From NCBI RefSeq assembly GCF_022458895.1, contig NZ_JAINFL010000001.1, positions 372,001 through 436,000 of the forward strand: 64,000 nt of DNA, written 5' to 3'. A program made the translations under genes and the position numbers. Positions 54,556-63,313 of the stretch are shown in pieces (within the stretch, counting starts at the first letter, position 1; every line of letters begins with the position of its first letter). Source of the stretch: Roseihalotalea indica. Lineage in GTDB: Bacteria > Bacteroidota > Bacteroidia > Cytophagales > Cyclobacteriaceae. The notes beneath the pieces are model-generated. The model saw only the letters and a list, made by a program, of their open reading frames with translations, was not told where the DNA came from and did no database searches.

Positions 54556-55224
54556 CTAGAAGCTGTAAAAAAAGTAGATGCCAGATGCCGGAGTAACTCG
54601 AATAAACGTTTCAAAACTGTTTACCTCATTTTCTATCTCTTCTATCCTACCATCCCCGTTCTCGTCAAGGTAATCAATATTTTTCCCTCGATGCAGATTG
54701 AACCCCAGCGATAGACTAGCCTCGGTAGAAACGTATAATCGTTCATTGATCTGGAAGCGTATTCCGAGAAATGGGCGCGCACTCACCCCAAAAACATGTG
54801 TGTCAGTGTTTTGGGAAGGGATATTATTGTGTTCAACATATTGAGATACTACACGAAACCGGGGAACAACATCGCCGCCTCCGTACCAGCGCCAGCGAGT
54901 GGACAGTGTCTGCTGCCATTCTTTCCCCAGTGTTAAAGCAAGATTAAACCTGATTTCATCAAGCTGCATTCCGCTAACTGTAGTCCCATTCATTGTGTAG
55001 TAATCCAGGCTAATGCCCAGACGGTTAGCGCGGGAAGGACTAATCTGCTGTTTAAACATTAGATCAAAGGAAGAACTATTTTCAGTTCCAAAAAGGCTAT
55101 TTAGCACGAAGCTGGTGTTGAAGCCAACATCATGTTTATAAAAAGTAGCTGAAGTAGTATCCTGAGCGTAGGCACTGGTAGTGAGCAATAAAAATACTGC
55201 ATAATAAAGAAGTTCTTTCATCAT
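54556..55224 (-). CDS. Small outer-membrane barrel-like protein with an EF-hand loop
   Basis: A 222-residue exported protein. Signal peptide ends near SAYAQ. Aromatic-rich strands (DVGFNTSFVLNSLFG, LGISLDYYTMNG, RFNLALTLGKEW, RWRWYGGGDVVPRF) and the final SGIYFFYSF suggest an 8-stranded barrel. A perfect 12-residue EF-hand-type loop, DENGDGRIEEIE, lies near residue 187, probably in an external loop. The family is not recognised. No functional partner is obvious among its neighbours. Confidence 0.65.
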   Translation of the reverse strand: MMKELLYYAVFLLLTTSAYAQDTTSATFYKHDVGFNTSFVLNSLFGTENSSSFDLMFKQQISPSRANRLGISLDYYTMNGTTVSGMQLDEIRFNLALTLGKEWQQTLSTRWRWYGGGDVVPRFRVVSQYVEHNNIPSQNTDTHVFGVSARPFLGIRFQINERLYVSTEASLSLGFNLHRGKNIDYLDENGDGRIEEIENEVNSFETFIRVTPASGIYFFYSF

Positions 55225-55319
55225 GAGGGCATTGAAAAGAGTAATAAAAGGTATCCCTGAAAATAAACTATTTTAGTGCCAGACCTTCACAATGCATAAT
55301 AAGTTATTATTGCTTACTT

Positions 55320-56219
55320 TTAGTCCGCTTTTTCCTTCGTTACATAGTCGTAGACCACTTTGGAAACATCAGCCAGGGCTTGCACGCCAGCGTCTTCGTC
55401 GGTCAGATTTTTAGAGAGGAGCACGAGCGCGTAGCTTCGGCCATCGGGCAAAAAGACAATGCCTGAGTCGTGGTGCAGACCGGTAATCCAGCCAGTTTTG
55501 TGGGCCACCTGTACATCTTCCGGTAGTTGAGCGGGAATCATATCGTTAAACTGCTGGTCGAGCAGAATGTCAATCATCTCCTGACTGGCTTCCGCACTAA
55601 CCACTTTGTGTTGGGCAATAGCTTCAAAAAGCAGCATCAGGTCGTAGGCGGTGGTAGTATTGTTCAGCCCTTGCTGGTAAGCTTTAGTATCCTCTACTCC
55701 CCGCCGTACCTGAATATCGTTAGCTCCCAAATCGCGCATGGTTTGGGTTACTTTGTCGGCGCCTACCTTTTCAATCACAATATTGGTGGCCAGGTTGCTG
55801 CTGGAAATAATCATGGAATACACCAGGTCGTGAATGCTCTGCGGTTTACCAAACTGTTCGTACAACTCGCTGTATGAGTCATCTTCCGAAGAAAGTGAGT
55901 ACTGACTGCTGTCTACAATGCTGCGGAATTCGTTTTTCACCATCATAGAATCATCCAGGCTAAACTGGCCGGCAGCCGCCTGTTTATACACTTCCAGCAT
56001 CACCGGGGTTTTCATAGTGCTAGCGGCGTGAAACTCTTCTTTGGCATTGATCAGCAGTTGCTCATCTGAATTGTCCAGACTCTGGAAGGCCACGGCAAAA
56101 TCACCTTCCACCTGATCAAAACGATCGTGGATGATTTCTTCCACCTCCACCAGCGTGGCCGGACGGGGTTGGGCACAAGAAAAGCAAATCAATAATAATA
56201 AGGGCAGGGAACGATGCAT
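55320..56219 (-). CDS. Class A beta-lactamase-like serine hydrolase lipoprotein
   Basis: A 299-residue exported protein (lipobox CFSC, Cys15) of the class A beta-lactamase-related family. The motifs are S67-x-x-K70 (STMK), S140-S141-N142 in place of the SDN loop, E176 in RRGVEDTKAYQQGLN matching the general-base Glu of the omega loop, and H240-K241-T242-G243 matching KTG. All catalytic residues are present, so it may hydrolyse beta-lactams, but the SSN and unusual omega-loop sequence mean activity is not certain. It starts 77 bases downstream of the serpin gene on the same strand. Confidence 0.85.
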   Translation of the reverse strand: MHRSLPLLLLICFSCAQPRPATLVEVEEIIHDRFDQVEGDFAVAFQSLDNSDEQLLINAKEEFHAASTMKTPVMLEVYKQAAAGQFSLDDSMMVKNEFRSIVDSSQYSLSSEDDSYSELYEQFGKPQSIHDLVYSMIISSSNLATNIVIEKVGADKVTQTMRDLGANDIQVRRGVEDTKAYQQGLNNTTTAYDLMLLFEAIAQHKVVSAEASQEMIDILLDQQFNDMIPAQLPEDVQVAHKTGWITGLHHDSGIVFLPDGRSYALVLLSKNLTDEDAGVQALADVSKVVYDYVTKEKAD

Positions 56220-56296
56220 AGGATAATGTGTTTGCGCGTATATGGCAATTTGTGAATTACCATAGACTTTTCAAATCCTGCCCGATTAGGTTACTC

Positions 56297-57562
56297 TTAA
56301 TGAGAGGGATTGAGCATTGTTCCGGCAAAAAGAATCGCTTGGGTATGTTTTTCCCGAATAAAATACACAAACGGCCGGTCTACCCGGATTACAGTAGGTT
56401 CAGGCGAACTGTTCGAGCTACGATAGCTAATAACAACCGCTGTTGCCGCGGCGGCTTCCGAACCTTCTTCGGCTACTTCGATAAACGATTGGTGGATGAC
56501 CCGGTCGATATATAAATTTTCGCCAATATTCTGCGCAAAGAAGTTGTGAAAGCTAGCATCCGGGGTAAACGGTAGCTCCATCCCCATGCCGGCCAGCACA
56601 TCTTTCAAATCTAACTTAAATTCGGTTTTGAATTTAGGAAGCATCAGCTGGGTTGTGGTCGTATCGGCCTGACCCAGCCAATCGGCTACTTTTTCTTCGC
56701 TCAATTGATCTATCAGTTCGTCTACTGAGTGATCGCCCTGAGGTAGTACAATAGTCATAGAAAACTGGCCGTTTCCATAAGGAATATCCAGCAGTTGCAA
56801 ATCTTCCCGGTACAAAAAATGCAGTTTGGTTCCTTTATTCGACATCATCTTTACCGGAACGGAGGTGCCATCGGCCAGATAAAAAGGCTCGTCGTGCGTT
56901 TGGCTGGGATCAAATTGGTACTGCCAGTTGGCTTTAAAGTAGATAGCATTGATCAGAAACATCACATCATCCGGGGTGATCTCCTCAATCAGGTTTTTGA
57001 TTTTTCCCTGCGTTTTATCTTCTACCCAATCGTTAATGGTTTCCTTCGCTTCAGGATTGGTAAAGCTCAATCCCTCAATGCGGCCGTCATAGAAGTTTTG
57101 AATCAGCGCATCAAAGCCTGGCTGTAAGGTCAGCACATCCTGGTACCAGATGGAATTGGCAATAGACAGAATCACCTGCCGGTCCATGCCTAGTAGTTGA
57201 TCGGTCAGGCTTTTGGCGGCCTGGTTTACCTCTTCATCACTCATAGTCACAACCCCCAGCGTTTCTTTCATAACTGCTTTGGTGTCGCCGCTGCCCCCAT
57301 TCACGGTCATGTGCAGGGCAATATCCACGCTCAGAGGCGAGATAAAAACATTCTCGCTGGTATTTTCCTGCTGAATAGAACGGAAAAGATCAATAGCGAA
57401 GTTGTTAGACGTTTCTACCAGAGTTTCGGTAGTGGCCGAAAGCGGGCGTAGGTCGGGTGGGTTTTTCATATCGGCCAGTGGTTCTTCTCTACACTGAGAA
57501 GAGGTTAGAAAAATAAAGATAAAAAGAATTAATGACCGTTGAGGCAATGAGATATATTTCAT
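56297..57562 (-). CDS. Lipoprotein serpin (serine protease inhibitor)
   Basis: Secreted inhibitor (421 residues) of the serpin family. The N-terminus is a lipoprotein signal with SSQC (Cys24 from this start). The serpin core is seen in NDWVEDKTQGKIKNLI, LINAIYFKANW, MTIVLPQG and the C-terminal RPFVYFIREKHTQAILFAG. The reactive loop has the inhibitory hinge EEGSEAAAATAVV; counting from alpha1-antitrypsin spacing gives P1 Arg (about residue 381) and P1' Ser, predicting a trypsin-like target. The start is ATG 57562; ATG 57574 is also possible. It is likely co-transcribed with the beta-lactamase-like gene. Confidence 0.9.
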   Translation of the reverse strand: MKYISLPQRSLILFIFIFLTSSQCREEPLADMKNPPDLRPLSATTETLVETSNNFAIDLFRSIQQENTSENVFISPLSVDIALHMTVNGGSGDTKAVMKETLGVVTMSDEEVNQAAKSLTDQLLGMDRQVILSIANSIWYQDVLTLQPGFDALIQNFYDGRIEGLSFTNPEAKETINDWVEDKTQGKIKNLIEEITPDDVMFLINAIYFKANWQYQFDPSQTHDEPFYLADGTSVPVKMMSNKGTKLHFLYREDLQLLDIPYGNGQFSMTIVLPQGDHSVDELIDQLSEEKVADWLGQADTTTTQLMLPKFKTEFKLDLKDVLAGMGMELPFTPDASFHNFFAQNIGENLYIDRVIHQSFIEVAEEGSEAAAATAVVISYRSSNSSPEPTVIRVDRPFVYFIREKHTQAILFAGTMLNPSH

Positions 57563-57574
57563 AATGAACAGCAT

Positions 57575-57967
57575 TTATTCATAGACCTTACTTTTGCCTA
57601 ATAGGTTGAAGCCAATAGTCAAGCTCTTTGATAGTAGAAATGCCTATTATACCAATAGCAGAGCTAACTTTTGAAGGGGAATATTTCTTTAAAGATTAGA
57701 GAATTTATTTAATCCGGAATATGAAAACACTTGCTTAGTGGGAAGGTTACCCTAATAAGAGAAAGTAGTCTTGTTCTTAAAGGAAATCAGACGCTGGTAT
57801 AACTTAGAAGAGTAATTCACTTACTAGTCAGTATTGCTTATTAATATAGCAAAGAGATCCTATTTCTTCTGGTTACCAGGAAGACTAACTTTACTCAAAG
57901 CTATTTATAAACTAATTTAAATAGCTCGTATTTTTTATTCATTTTTTTAACCTAACAACCAATAATT
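57575..57967. other. 393-base divergent intergenic region
   Basis: Spacer between the serpin and DUF892 genes. AT-rich, no coding frame, repeat, RNA gene or convincing promoter found. A plus-strand TACTTTTG (57589-57596) fits the -7 consensus but is too far from the DUF892 gene to be assigned. Confidence 0.35.
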
Positions 57968-58483
57968 ATGGGACTTTTTTCATCAGCAGAAAAACTGCCA
58001 ACATTAGAAGATTTATTGCATCACGAAATTGCTGATCTGCACAGTGCCGAAAGCCAACTGATTGAAGCACTGCCCAAAATGGCCGAAGCTGCCACAGATT
58101 CTACGCTAAAAAGTGCTTTTACCGAACACTTGCAGGAAACTAAGGGGCAGCGAGAAAGGCTGGTACGCATTGGTCAGGTATTGAATTTTGACGTAGAGGG
58201 CACCACTTGCAAAGCTATGAAAGGTCTAGTCGCTGAAGGCCAGGAGATTATTAAATCCAAAGCGGAACCTTTAGTAAAAGATGCCGGCCTGATTGGGGCT
58301 GCACAGCGCGTAGAGCACTACGAAATGGCTGGGTATGGTACAGCTATGGGGCTCGCCAAGGAGCTAGGCCATCAGGATGTATATGCTTTGCTGGAAGAGA
58401 CCTTGAATGAAGAGAAAAATGCTGATCAAAAGCTGAATCAGATCGCGATTAATCGAGTAAATAAAAAAGCGCAGCATACTTAG
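57968..58483 (+). CDS. DUF892 ferritin-like protein (YciE/YciF family)
   Basis: A 171-residue four-helix protein of the YciE/YciF stress family. Family residues are visible: LEDLLHHEIADLHSAESQLIEALPKM (given as LLHHEIADLHSAE and LIEALPKM), EHLQETKGQRERL, the central AAQRVEHYEMAGYGT and the C-terminal LEETLNEEKNADQKL. These carry the E-x6-Y and E-x-x-H type residues of ferritin-like diiron sites. Members are induced by osmotic or general stress; the exact activity is unknown. A terminator follows. Confidence 0.92.
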   Translation: MGLFSSAEKLPTLEDLLHHEIADLHSAESQLIEALPKMAEAATDSTLKSAFTEHLQETKGQRERLVRIGQVLNFDVEGTTCKAMKGLVAEGQEIIKSKAEPLVKDAGLIGAAQRVEHYEMAGYGTAMGLAKELGHQDVYALLEETLNEEKNADQKLNQIAINRVNKKAQHT

Positions 58484-58513
58484 AATAATATTAGGGATTA
58501 TATCCTAACAGTT

Positions 58514-58550
58514 AAGGCTTACTGCATGAGTGTAGTAAGCCTTTTTTTAT
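58514..58550 (+). terminator. Terminator of the DUF892 gene
   Basis: Arms 58514-58526 and 58531-58543 form a 13-pair stem with one G-T pair and a 4-base loop, followed by a run of T. Confidence 0.9.
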
Positions 58551-58673
58551 GATAAACTGCCACAAAAAGGATGCAAGCTGTCTTTGTTTTTCAACAAACC
58601 AACCTCATTAAATCTTATTTGGTCTATTAATTAAGCGCGTTGGTAGAACAATTGTCACCTTTGCTCAAAGTTT

Positions 58674-58704
58674 TTCGTTACCTAAAAAACAATACTTATT
58701 TTTG
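58674..58704 (+). promoter_or_regulatory. Promoter of the RND efflux operon
   Basis: TTCG (58674-58677), 19 bases, then TATTTTTG (58697-58704): the -7 box is an exact consensus match and the spacing is ideal. The adaptor ATG is 27 bases downstream. Confidence 0.7.
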
Positions 58705-58730
58705 CCATTTAATACCAACCCCTTCCCCCA

Positions 58731-59957
58731 ATGAATAAACGAAAACTACTAGTCTTCGGACTGTTTGTAGTGTTGGTAGCTGCCGGCTTTTTTATGATGC
58801 GGCAGTTCGCTGGTATGAAAGAATTACCCCCCGAGCGACCCCGACAAATCTCTACCAACTTTGTACGGGTAGATGAGGTAGAATACCAGGAAATGGATAC
58901 TGAAGTAGTAGAATACGGACGTATAACTTCTTCGCAATCGCTCAACCTGATTGCCGAAGTCGGTGGAAGACTGTTTGCCGGAAATGTTACTCTCAAACCT
59001 GGCATGAATTTCCGTAAGGGCCAATTACTTTGCCGGGTTAACGATGCTGAAGCCAGCCTGAGCCTGCAAGCCCGCAAGAGCCAGTTTCTCAATCTGATTG
59101 CTTCCAGTCTGCCCGATTTTAAGATTGACTTCAAAGACGTATATCCCGCCTGGCAAGCCTATTTTGAGAGTATTGAAATTGACCAGCCGTTAAAACCGCT
59201 TCCTGAAATTACCAGCAGTCAGGTGAAAACCTTTTTGGCTACTAAAAATATTCTGAGCGAATACTACAGCATCAAAAGCGGCGAAGAAAACTTGCGCAAA
59301 TACTATATCTACGCTCCTTACGACGGAAGTATTGTGGACGTAAACCTGGAAGTGGGCACGGTTGTAAGCCCAGGTTCTAACATTGCCAGCATCATTCGCA
59401 CCGATCAGTTGGAGCTGGAGATTCCGGTAGATCCTAAAGAGATACGATGGGTGCAAGAAGGCGCAGAGGTAGAAGTTTCTTCAGAAAACGGGTCACAATC
59501 ATGGCCCGGCTACGTAACGCGTATTGCTGATTATTTAGACCCAACCACCCAGTCTATCAATGTATATGTAGGAGTGGAAGCCGGGCCGAATAGTGGGTTA
59601 TACGATGGACAATACCTGCGGGCTACCATTCCCGGTTCTCGTCTGGAGAAAGCAATGCAGATTCCTCGTCGGGTATTGTTTAATAATGATCAGGTATACG
59701 TGGTAGAAGGTGGTGTGCTCAAAACCCGGCAGGTGAATGTAGAAAAGATCAGCCAGGATCAGGTGTTGATTAGTCCACTAGAGAGTAATGGGCTAAACGC
59801 CGGAGATAGTTTGGTAGTGGAATTGCCTGCCAATGCTATTGAGAACATGCGGGTAACTACTACGGTAGATCAGGGCACTTCGGAAGCCAAGCCGCGCTCC
59901 CAGAGCGCTGACAGTGAATCAGAGACGTCTGATACTAAAACCCAACCTGCTACATGA
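58731..59957 (+). CDS. RND efflux periplasmic adaptor (membrane fusion protein)
   Basis: Links the inner-membrane RND pump to the TolC channel. The 408-residue protein has a signal anchor (residues 5-22), lipoyl halves separated by a short helical hairpin: SLNLIAEVGGRLFAGNVTLKPG (given as LIAEVGGRLF and GNVTLKPG) and APYDGSIVDVNLEVGTVV, then a beta-barrel domain with PVDPKEIRWV and the membrane-proximal part ending near VVELPAN. The C-terminal Ser/Thr-rich tail is unordered. It overlaps the pump gene by 4 bases (ATGA), so translation is coupled. Confidence 0.92.
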   Translation: MNKRKLLVFGLFVVLVAAGFFMMRQFAGMKELPPERPRQISTNFVRVDEVEYQEMDTEVVEYGRITSSQSLNLIAEVGGRLFAGNVTLKPGMNFRKGQLLCRVNDAEASLSLQARKSQFLNLIASSLPDFKIDFKDVYPAWQAYFESIEIDQPLKPLPEITSSQVKTFLATKNILSEYYSIKSGEENLRKYYIYAPYDGSIVDVNLEVGTVVSPGSNIASIIRTDQLELEIPVDPKEIRWVQEGAEVEVSSENGSQSWPGYVTRIADYLDPTTQSINVYVGVEAGPNSGLYDGQYLRATIPGSRLEKAMQIPRRVLFNNDQVYVVEGGVLKTRQVNVEKISQDQVLISPLESNGLNAGDSLVVELPANAIENMRVTTTVDQGTSEAKPRSQSADSESETSDTKTQPAT

Positions 59958-62900
59958 GAAAAGTTATTGAGTTCTTTGTGCGGTATCCCATCTGGGCCAA
60001 TGCCATATTGGTTATTATCATCATTTTTGGGACACTGAGCTACTTTAGCATCAATAAGTCGTTTTTCCCGGAACGCATTCCCGATCAAATATCAGTACAG
60101 GTAAGTTATCCGGGCGCTTCGCCGGAAGAAATGGAAGAGGGCATTACAATTAAAGTAGAAGAAGCCCTTAAAGGTATTACCGGTATTGAGGAAGTGACCT
60201 CAACGTCATCTGAAAATTCAGCCAGAATCAATATAGAAACCCGGGACGACTACGAAATTGATGATGTGCTGGCCGAAGTGAAAAATGCGGTAGATGGTAT
60301 TAGCTCCTATCCCGTAGGGGCCGAACCACCCATCGTGATCAAAGACCGGGGCAACTTCAGCTCCAGTGCTGCTTTCTTAACGTTGCGTGGGCCAGCAGAC
60401 TTAAAAGCGTTAAAAGAAAAGGCTGAGCAGATTGAAGATGATATGTTGAATTCGGGAGAAATCTCCCAGATCAGCATTTTCGGGTATCCGCCCTTAGAAA
60501 TTTCCGTGGAGGTATCAGAAGATGATTTGCAACGGTACAACCTCACGTTTGATCAGGTAGCCAATGCCATTCGCTTTAATAACCGCGATATCTCCGGAGG
60601 TACGATCAAAACGGCGGAAGAGGAAATTCGTATTCGGGCCAATTCCCGGGAAAATGCTCCGGCTGAAATTGGGCGTCTAGTGTTGCGGGCAAATCCTGAT
60701 GGTAGCAATTTATTACTTCGCGATATTGCCAACATCAAACTTCAGTTTTCTGACACTCCCAATAAGTCGTATTCTAACGGACAGATAGCAATATCGGTCA
60801 ACGTAAGAAAGCTTCCGAACGAAGATTTGCAGGAAATCTCAGCCTTTGTTAGCCAGTATATTGAAGACTTTAACGCCAAGAATGAAAATTTTGAGCTGGT
60901 AGCCAGCTTTGATTTTAACACTATCTTACAGCAACGAATCGGCCTGCTTACCAGTAATGGACTGGTAGGGCTGATTTTAGTATTAGTTTGTCTGGGGTTA
61001 TTTCTAAGTATTCGTCTGTCATTATGGGTAGCTCTGGGGATTCCCATCTCTTTTTTGGGGATGTTCATTGTAGGTGCCATGGCTGGCATCACTGTCAATA
61101 TGCTCTCCCTGTTTGGGATGATTCTGGTCATTGGTATTCTGGTAGATGACGGCATCGTGATTGCCGAAAATATTCATACGCACAAAGAACGCGGTAAAAA
61201 ACCGATACAGGCAGCGGTAGATGGAACATTAGAGATGCTTCCAGCTGTATTCACTTCCGTAGTGACGACGATCATCGCCTTTGTTCCGCTGATGTTGCTG
61301 GACAATGAAGGCTTTACCACCGAAATGTCTATTGTGGTGATTGCCTGTCTGGCCTTCTCTCTGGTAGAAGCCTTTTTTGTGCTACCATCGCATTTGGCTA
61401 CCGGAAAAGCAGAAGAGGGGCAGAAGCCTAAGAAAGACCGTCTTCGCGGAGGGCTGGATCGTGGAATTAAATATCTGAGAGATCATATCTACGGTAGTGT
61501 GCTTCGTTTCCTGATCGACTGGAAGTGGGTATCTTTCGCCATTCCAATCTTCGTTTTTCTGGTAGTGCTGGGTATGATTCAGGGAGGGCTTATTAAAACA
61601 ACCATTTTCCCGTCAATACCTTTTGATGATTTTGAAGTGGCTTTGGTATTGAACCCGGGTACTCGAGAAAGTATTACCGAAGAGTACCTGCAACGTTTCG
61701 AGGATGCCATCTGGGAGGTTAATGAAGAAATTAAGGAAGATCGGGGCAATGATGAGTCCTTAATTGAAACGGTTAGCCTGAACGTAGGCAGCAGTGGCGG
61801 GCGAGGCTCAGCCGAGCGGGGTGGCCATGCCGGGCACTTGCGGATTGACCTGGCTAATATGGAAGAGGTTGAGGATATCTCCAGCTTTGAAATTGCTAAC
61901 CGGGTACGCCAAAAAATTGGTCCGGTGCCTGAAGCGCAAAAGTTTAGCGTGGGAGGAGAAAACCGCTTCGGAACGCCCTTCTCATTAGCCCTGCTCAGCA
62001 CCAATATGGAAGACCTGATGGCGGCTAAAGAAGAAGCCAAGGCTGAAATTCTAAACCTGTCGTCGTTAAAAGATCTTCAGGATAATACCGCTACCGGGCA
62101 GCGGGAAATACAGTTACAGATGCGGCCGCAATCGTATTTTCTGGGATTCTCGCAGCAGGATATTACCAGCCAGATTCGGCAGGCATTTTTTGGCGAGGAA
62201 GCCCAGCGGTTGATTATCGGCACCGACGAAGTGCGGGTATGGGTACGCTACCCGGAAGAAGACCGGCTGACTATTTCTCAGATGGAATCCATGCGCATTA
62301 GAGATGGATTAGGAAACGAGTACCCGTTGCGAGAACTGGCGGATTATGGTATTGAGCGGGGGGTAATGAACATCAATCACTTTAATGGTAAACGCGAAGT
62401 GCGGTTAGAAGCCGATCTGGTAGATCCGTACGAACCGGTACCACCCATTATTGAAAAAGTGGAAACCGATATTCTACCGGCAATTCTGGCAAAATATCCC
62501 AATGTTACCTACTCATTTGAAGGACAATCGCGTCGCTCGGAGCGTACGGTTGCCTCGTTTGTCAAGGTATTTCCGGTGGCGTTTATCATGATGATTCTGA
62601 CCATCACCCTATCGTTCCGATCGCTCTATCAAGCTATTCTTATACTACTGCTAATCCCTTTGGGACTGGTATGTGCGGCTATTGGGCACGGTATTCATGG
62701 GCAGCCCATCTCCATGTTGAGTATGTATGGCATGATTGCCCTGTCGGGAGTTATTGTGAATGACGCGGTGGTGATGCTGGATAAGTATAATCAGAACCTG
62801 TTGGAAGGCATGCGGGTAGAAGAAGCGGCGTTTAATGCCGGGACTTCCCGCTTCCGCGCTATTTTGCTGACGTCTATTACCACGGTAGCCGGGTTGTATC

Positions 62901-63166
62901 CGCTAATTCTGGAAAAAAGCTTCCAGGCGCAGTTCCTGATTCCTATGGCTATTTCGGTAGCGTATGGGGTGATGTTCGGTACTTTGATGATTCTGCTGTT
63001 CTTCCCGGTGATTATTCTGGTATTCAACGATATGAAATTGTATGTCAATAAAGGATTTAGAAGAGGTAAGCACTTTTTGAACCCCAATGAGCCGTACCGA
63101 TCACCGGACAGCGAAGAGGTGGAACCCGCCATACGCGAACAACGCCGCTTACAAAAAGTATATTAA
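59954..63166 (+). CDS. RND-type efflux pump inner-membrane permease (AcrB family)
   Basis: Proton-driven export pump (1070 residues) with 12 predicted transmembrane helices in two repeats and two large periplasmic loops. Family features: FPERIPDQISVQVSYPGASP near the start (VSYPGASPEEMEEGI), the proton-relay pair D398-D399 in TM4 (LVDDGIVIAENI, aligning with AcrB D407-D408), and GVIVNDAVVMLDKYN in the second repeat. Porter-domain length is normal. Substrate (drug, lipid or other) is not given by the sequence; it is probably HAE-type. Start overlaps the adaptor gene. Confidence 0.95.
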   Translation: MRKVIEFFVRYPIWANAILVIIIIFGTLSYFSINKSFFPERIPDQISVQVSYPGASPEEMEEGITIKVEEALKGITGIEEVTSTSSENSARINIETRDDYEIDDVLAEVKNAVDGISSYPVGAEPPIVIKDRGNFSSSAAFLTLRGPADLKALKEKAEQIEDDMLNSGEISQISIFGYPPLEISVEVSEDDLQRYNLTFDQVANAIRFNNRDISGGTIKTAEEEIRIRANSRENAPAEIGRLVLRANPDGSNLLLRDIANIKLQFSDTPNKSYSNGQIAISVNVRKLPNEDLQEISAFVSQYIEDFNAKNENFELVASFDFNTILQQRIGLLTSNGLVGLILVLVCLGLFLSIRLSLWVALGIPISFLGMFIVGAMAGITVNMLSLFGMILVIGILVDDGIVIAENIHTHKERGKKPIQAAVDGTLEMLPAVFTSVVTTIIAFVPLMLLDNEGFTTEMSIVVIACLAFSLVEAFFVLPSHLATGKAEEGQKPKKDRLRGGLDRGIKYLRDHIYGSVLRFLIDWKWVSFAIPIFVFLVVLGMIQGGLIKTTIFPSIPFDDFEVALVLNPGTRESITEEYLQRFEDAIWEVNEEIKEDRGNDESLIETVSLNVGSSGGRGSAERGGHAGHLRIDLANMEEVEDISSFEIANRVRQKIGPVPEAQKFSVGGENRFGTPFSLALLSTNMEDLMAAKEEAKAEILNLSSLKDLQDNTATGQREIQLQMRPQSYFLGFSQQDITSQIRQAFFGEEAQRLIIGTDEVRVWVRYPEEDRLTISQMESMRIRDGLGNEYPLRELADYGIERGVMNINHFNGKREVRLEADLVDPYEPVPPIIEKVETDILPAILAKYPNVTYSFEGQSRRSERTVASFVKVFPVAFIMMILTITLSFRSLYQAILILLLIPLGLVCAAIGHGIHGQPISMLSMYGMIALSGVIVNDAVVMLDKYNQNLLEGMRVEEAAFNAGTSRFRAILLTSITTVAGLYPLILEKSFQAQFLIPMAISVAYGVMFGTLMILLFFPVIILVFNDMKLYVNKGFRRGKHFLNPNEPYRSPDSEEVEPAIREQRRLQKVY

Positions 63167-63313
63167 AGCAAGGCTACCCCACTGCTATCGGTAAATTAGG
63201 GATAGTGTTGGGATATCTATAAAAAAACCTGGTACTATCCCAGAGGTTTTAAATTCAACGATATAGCGTTTTAACAAACGTATCTACATTATCCGAACTT
63301 CATTGAGCATTTC

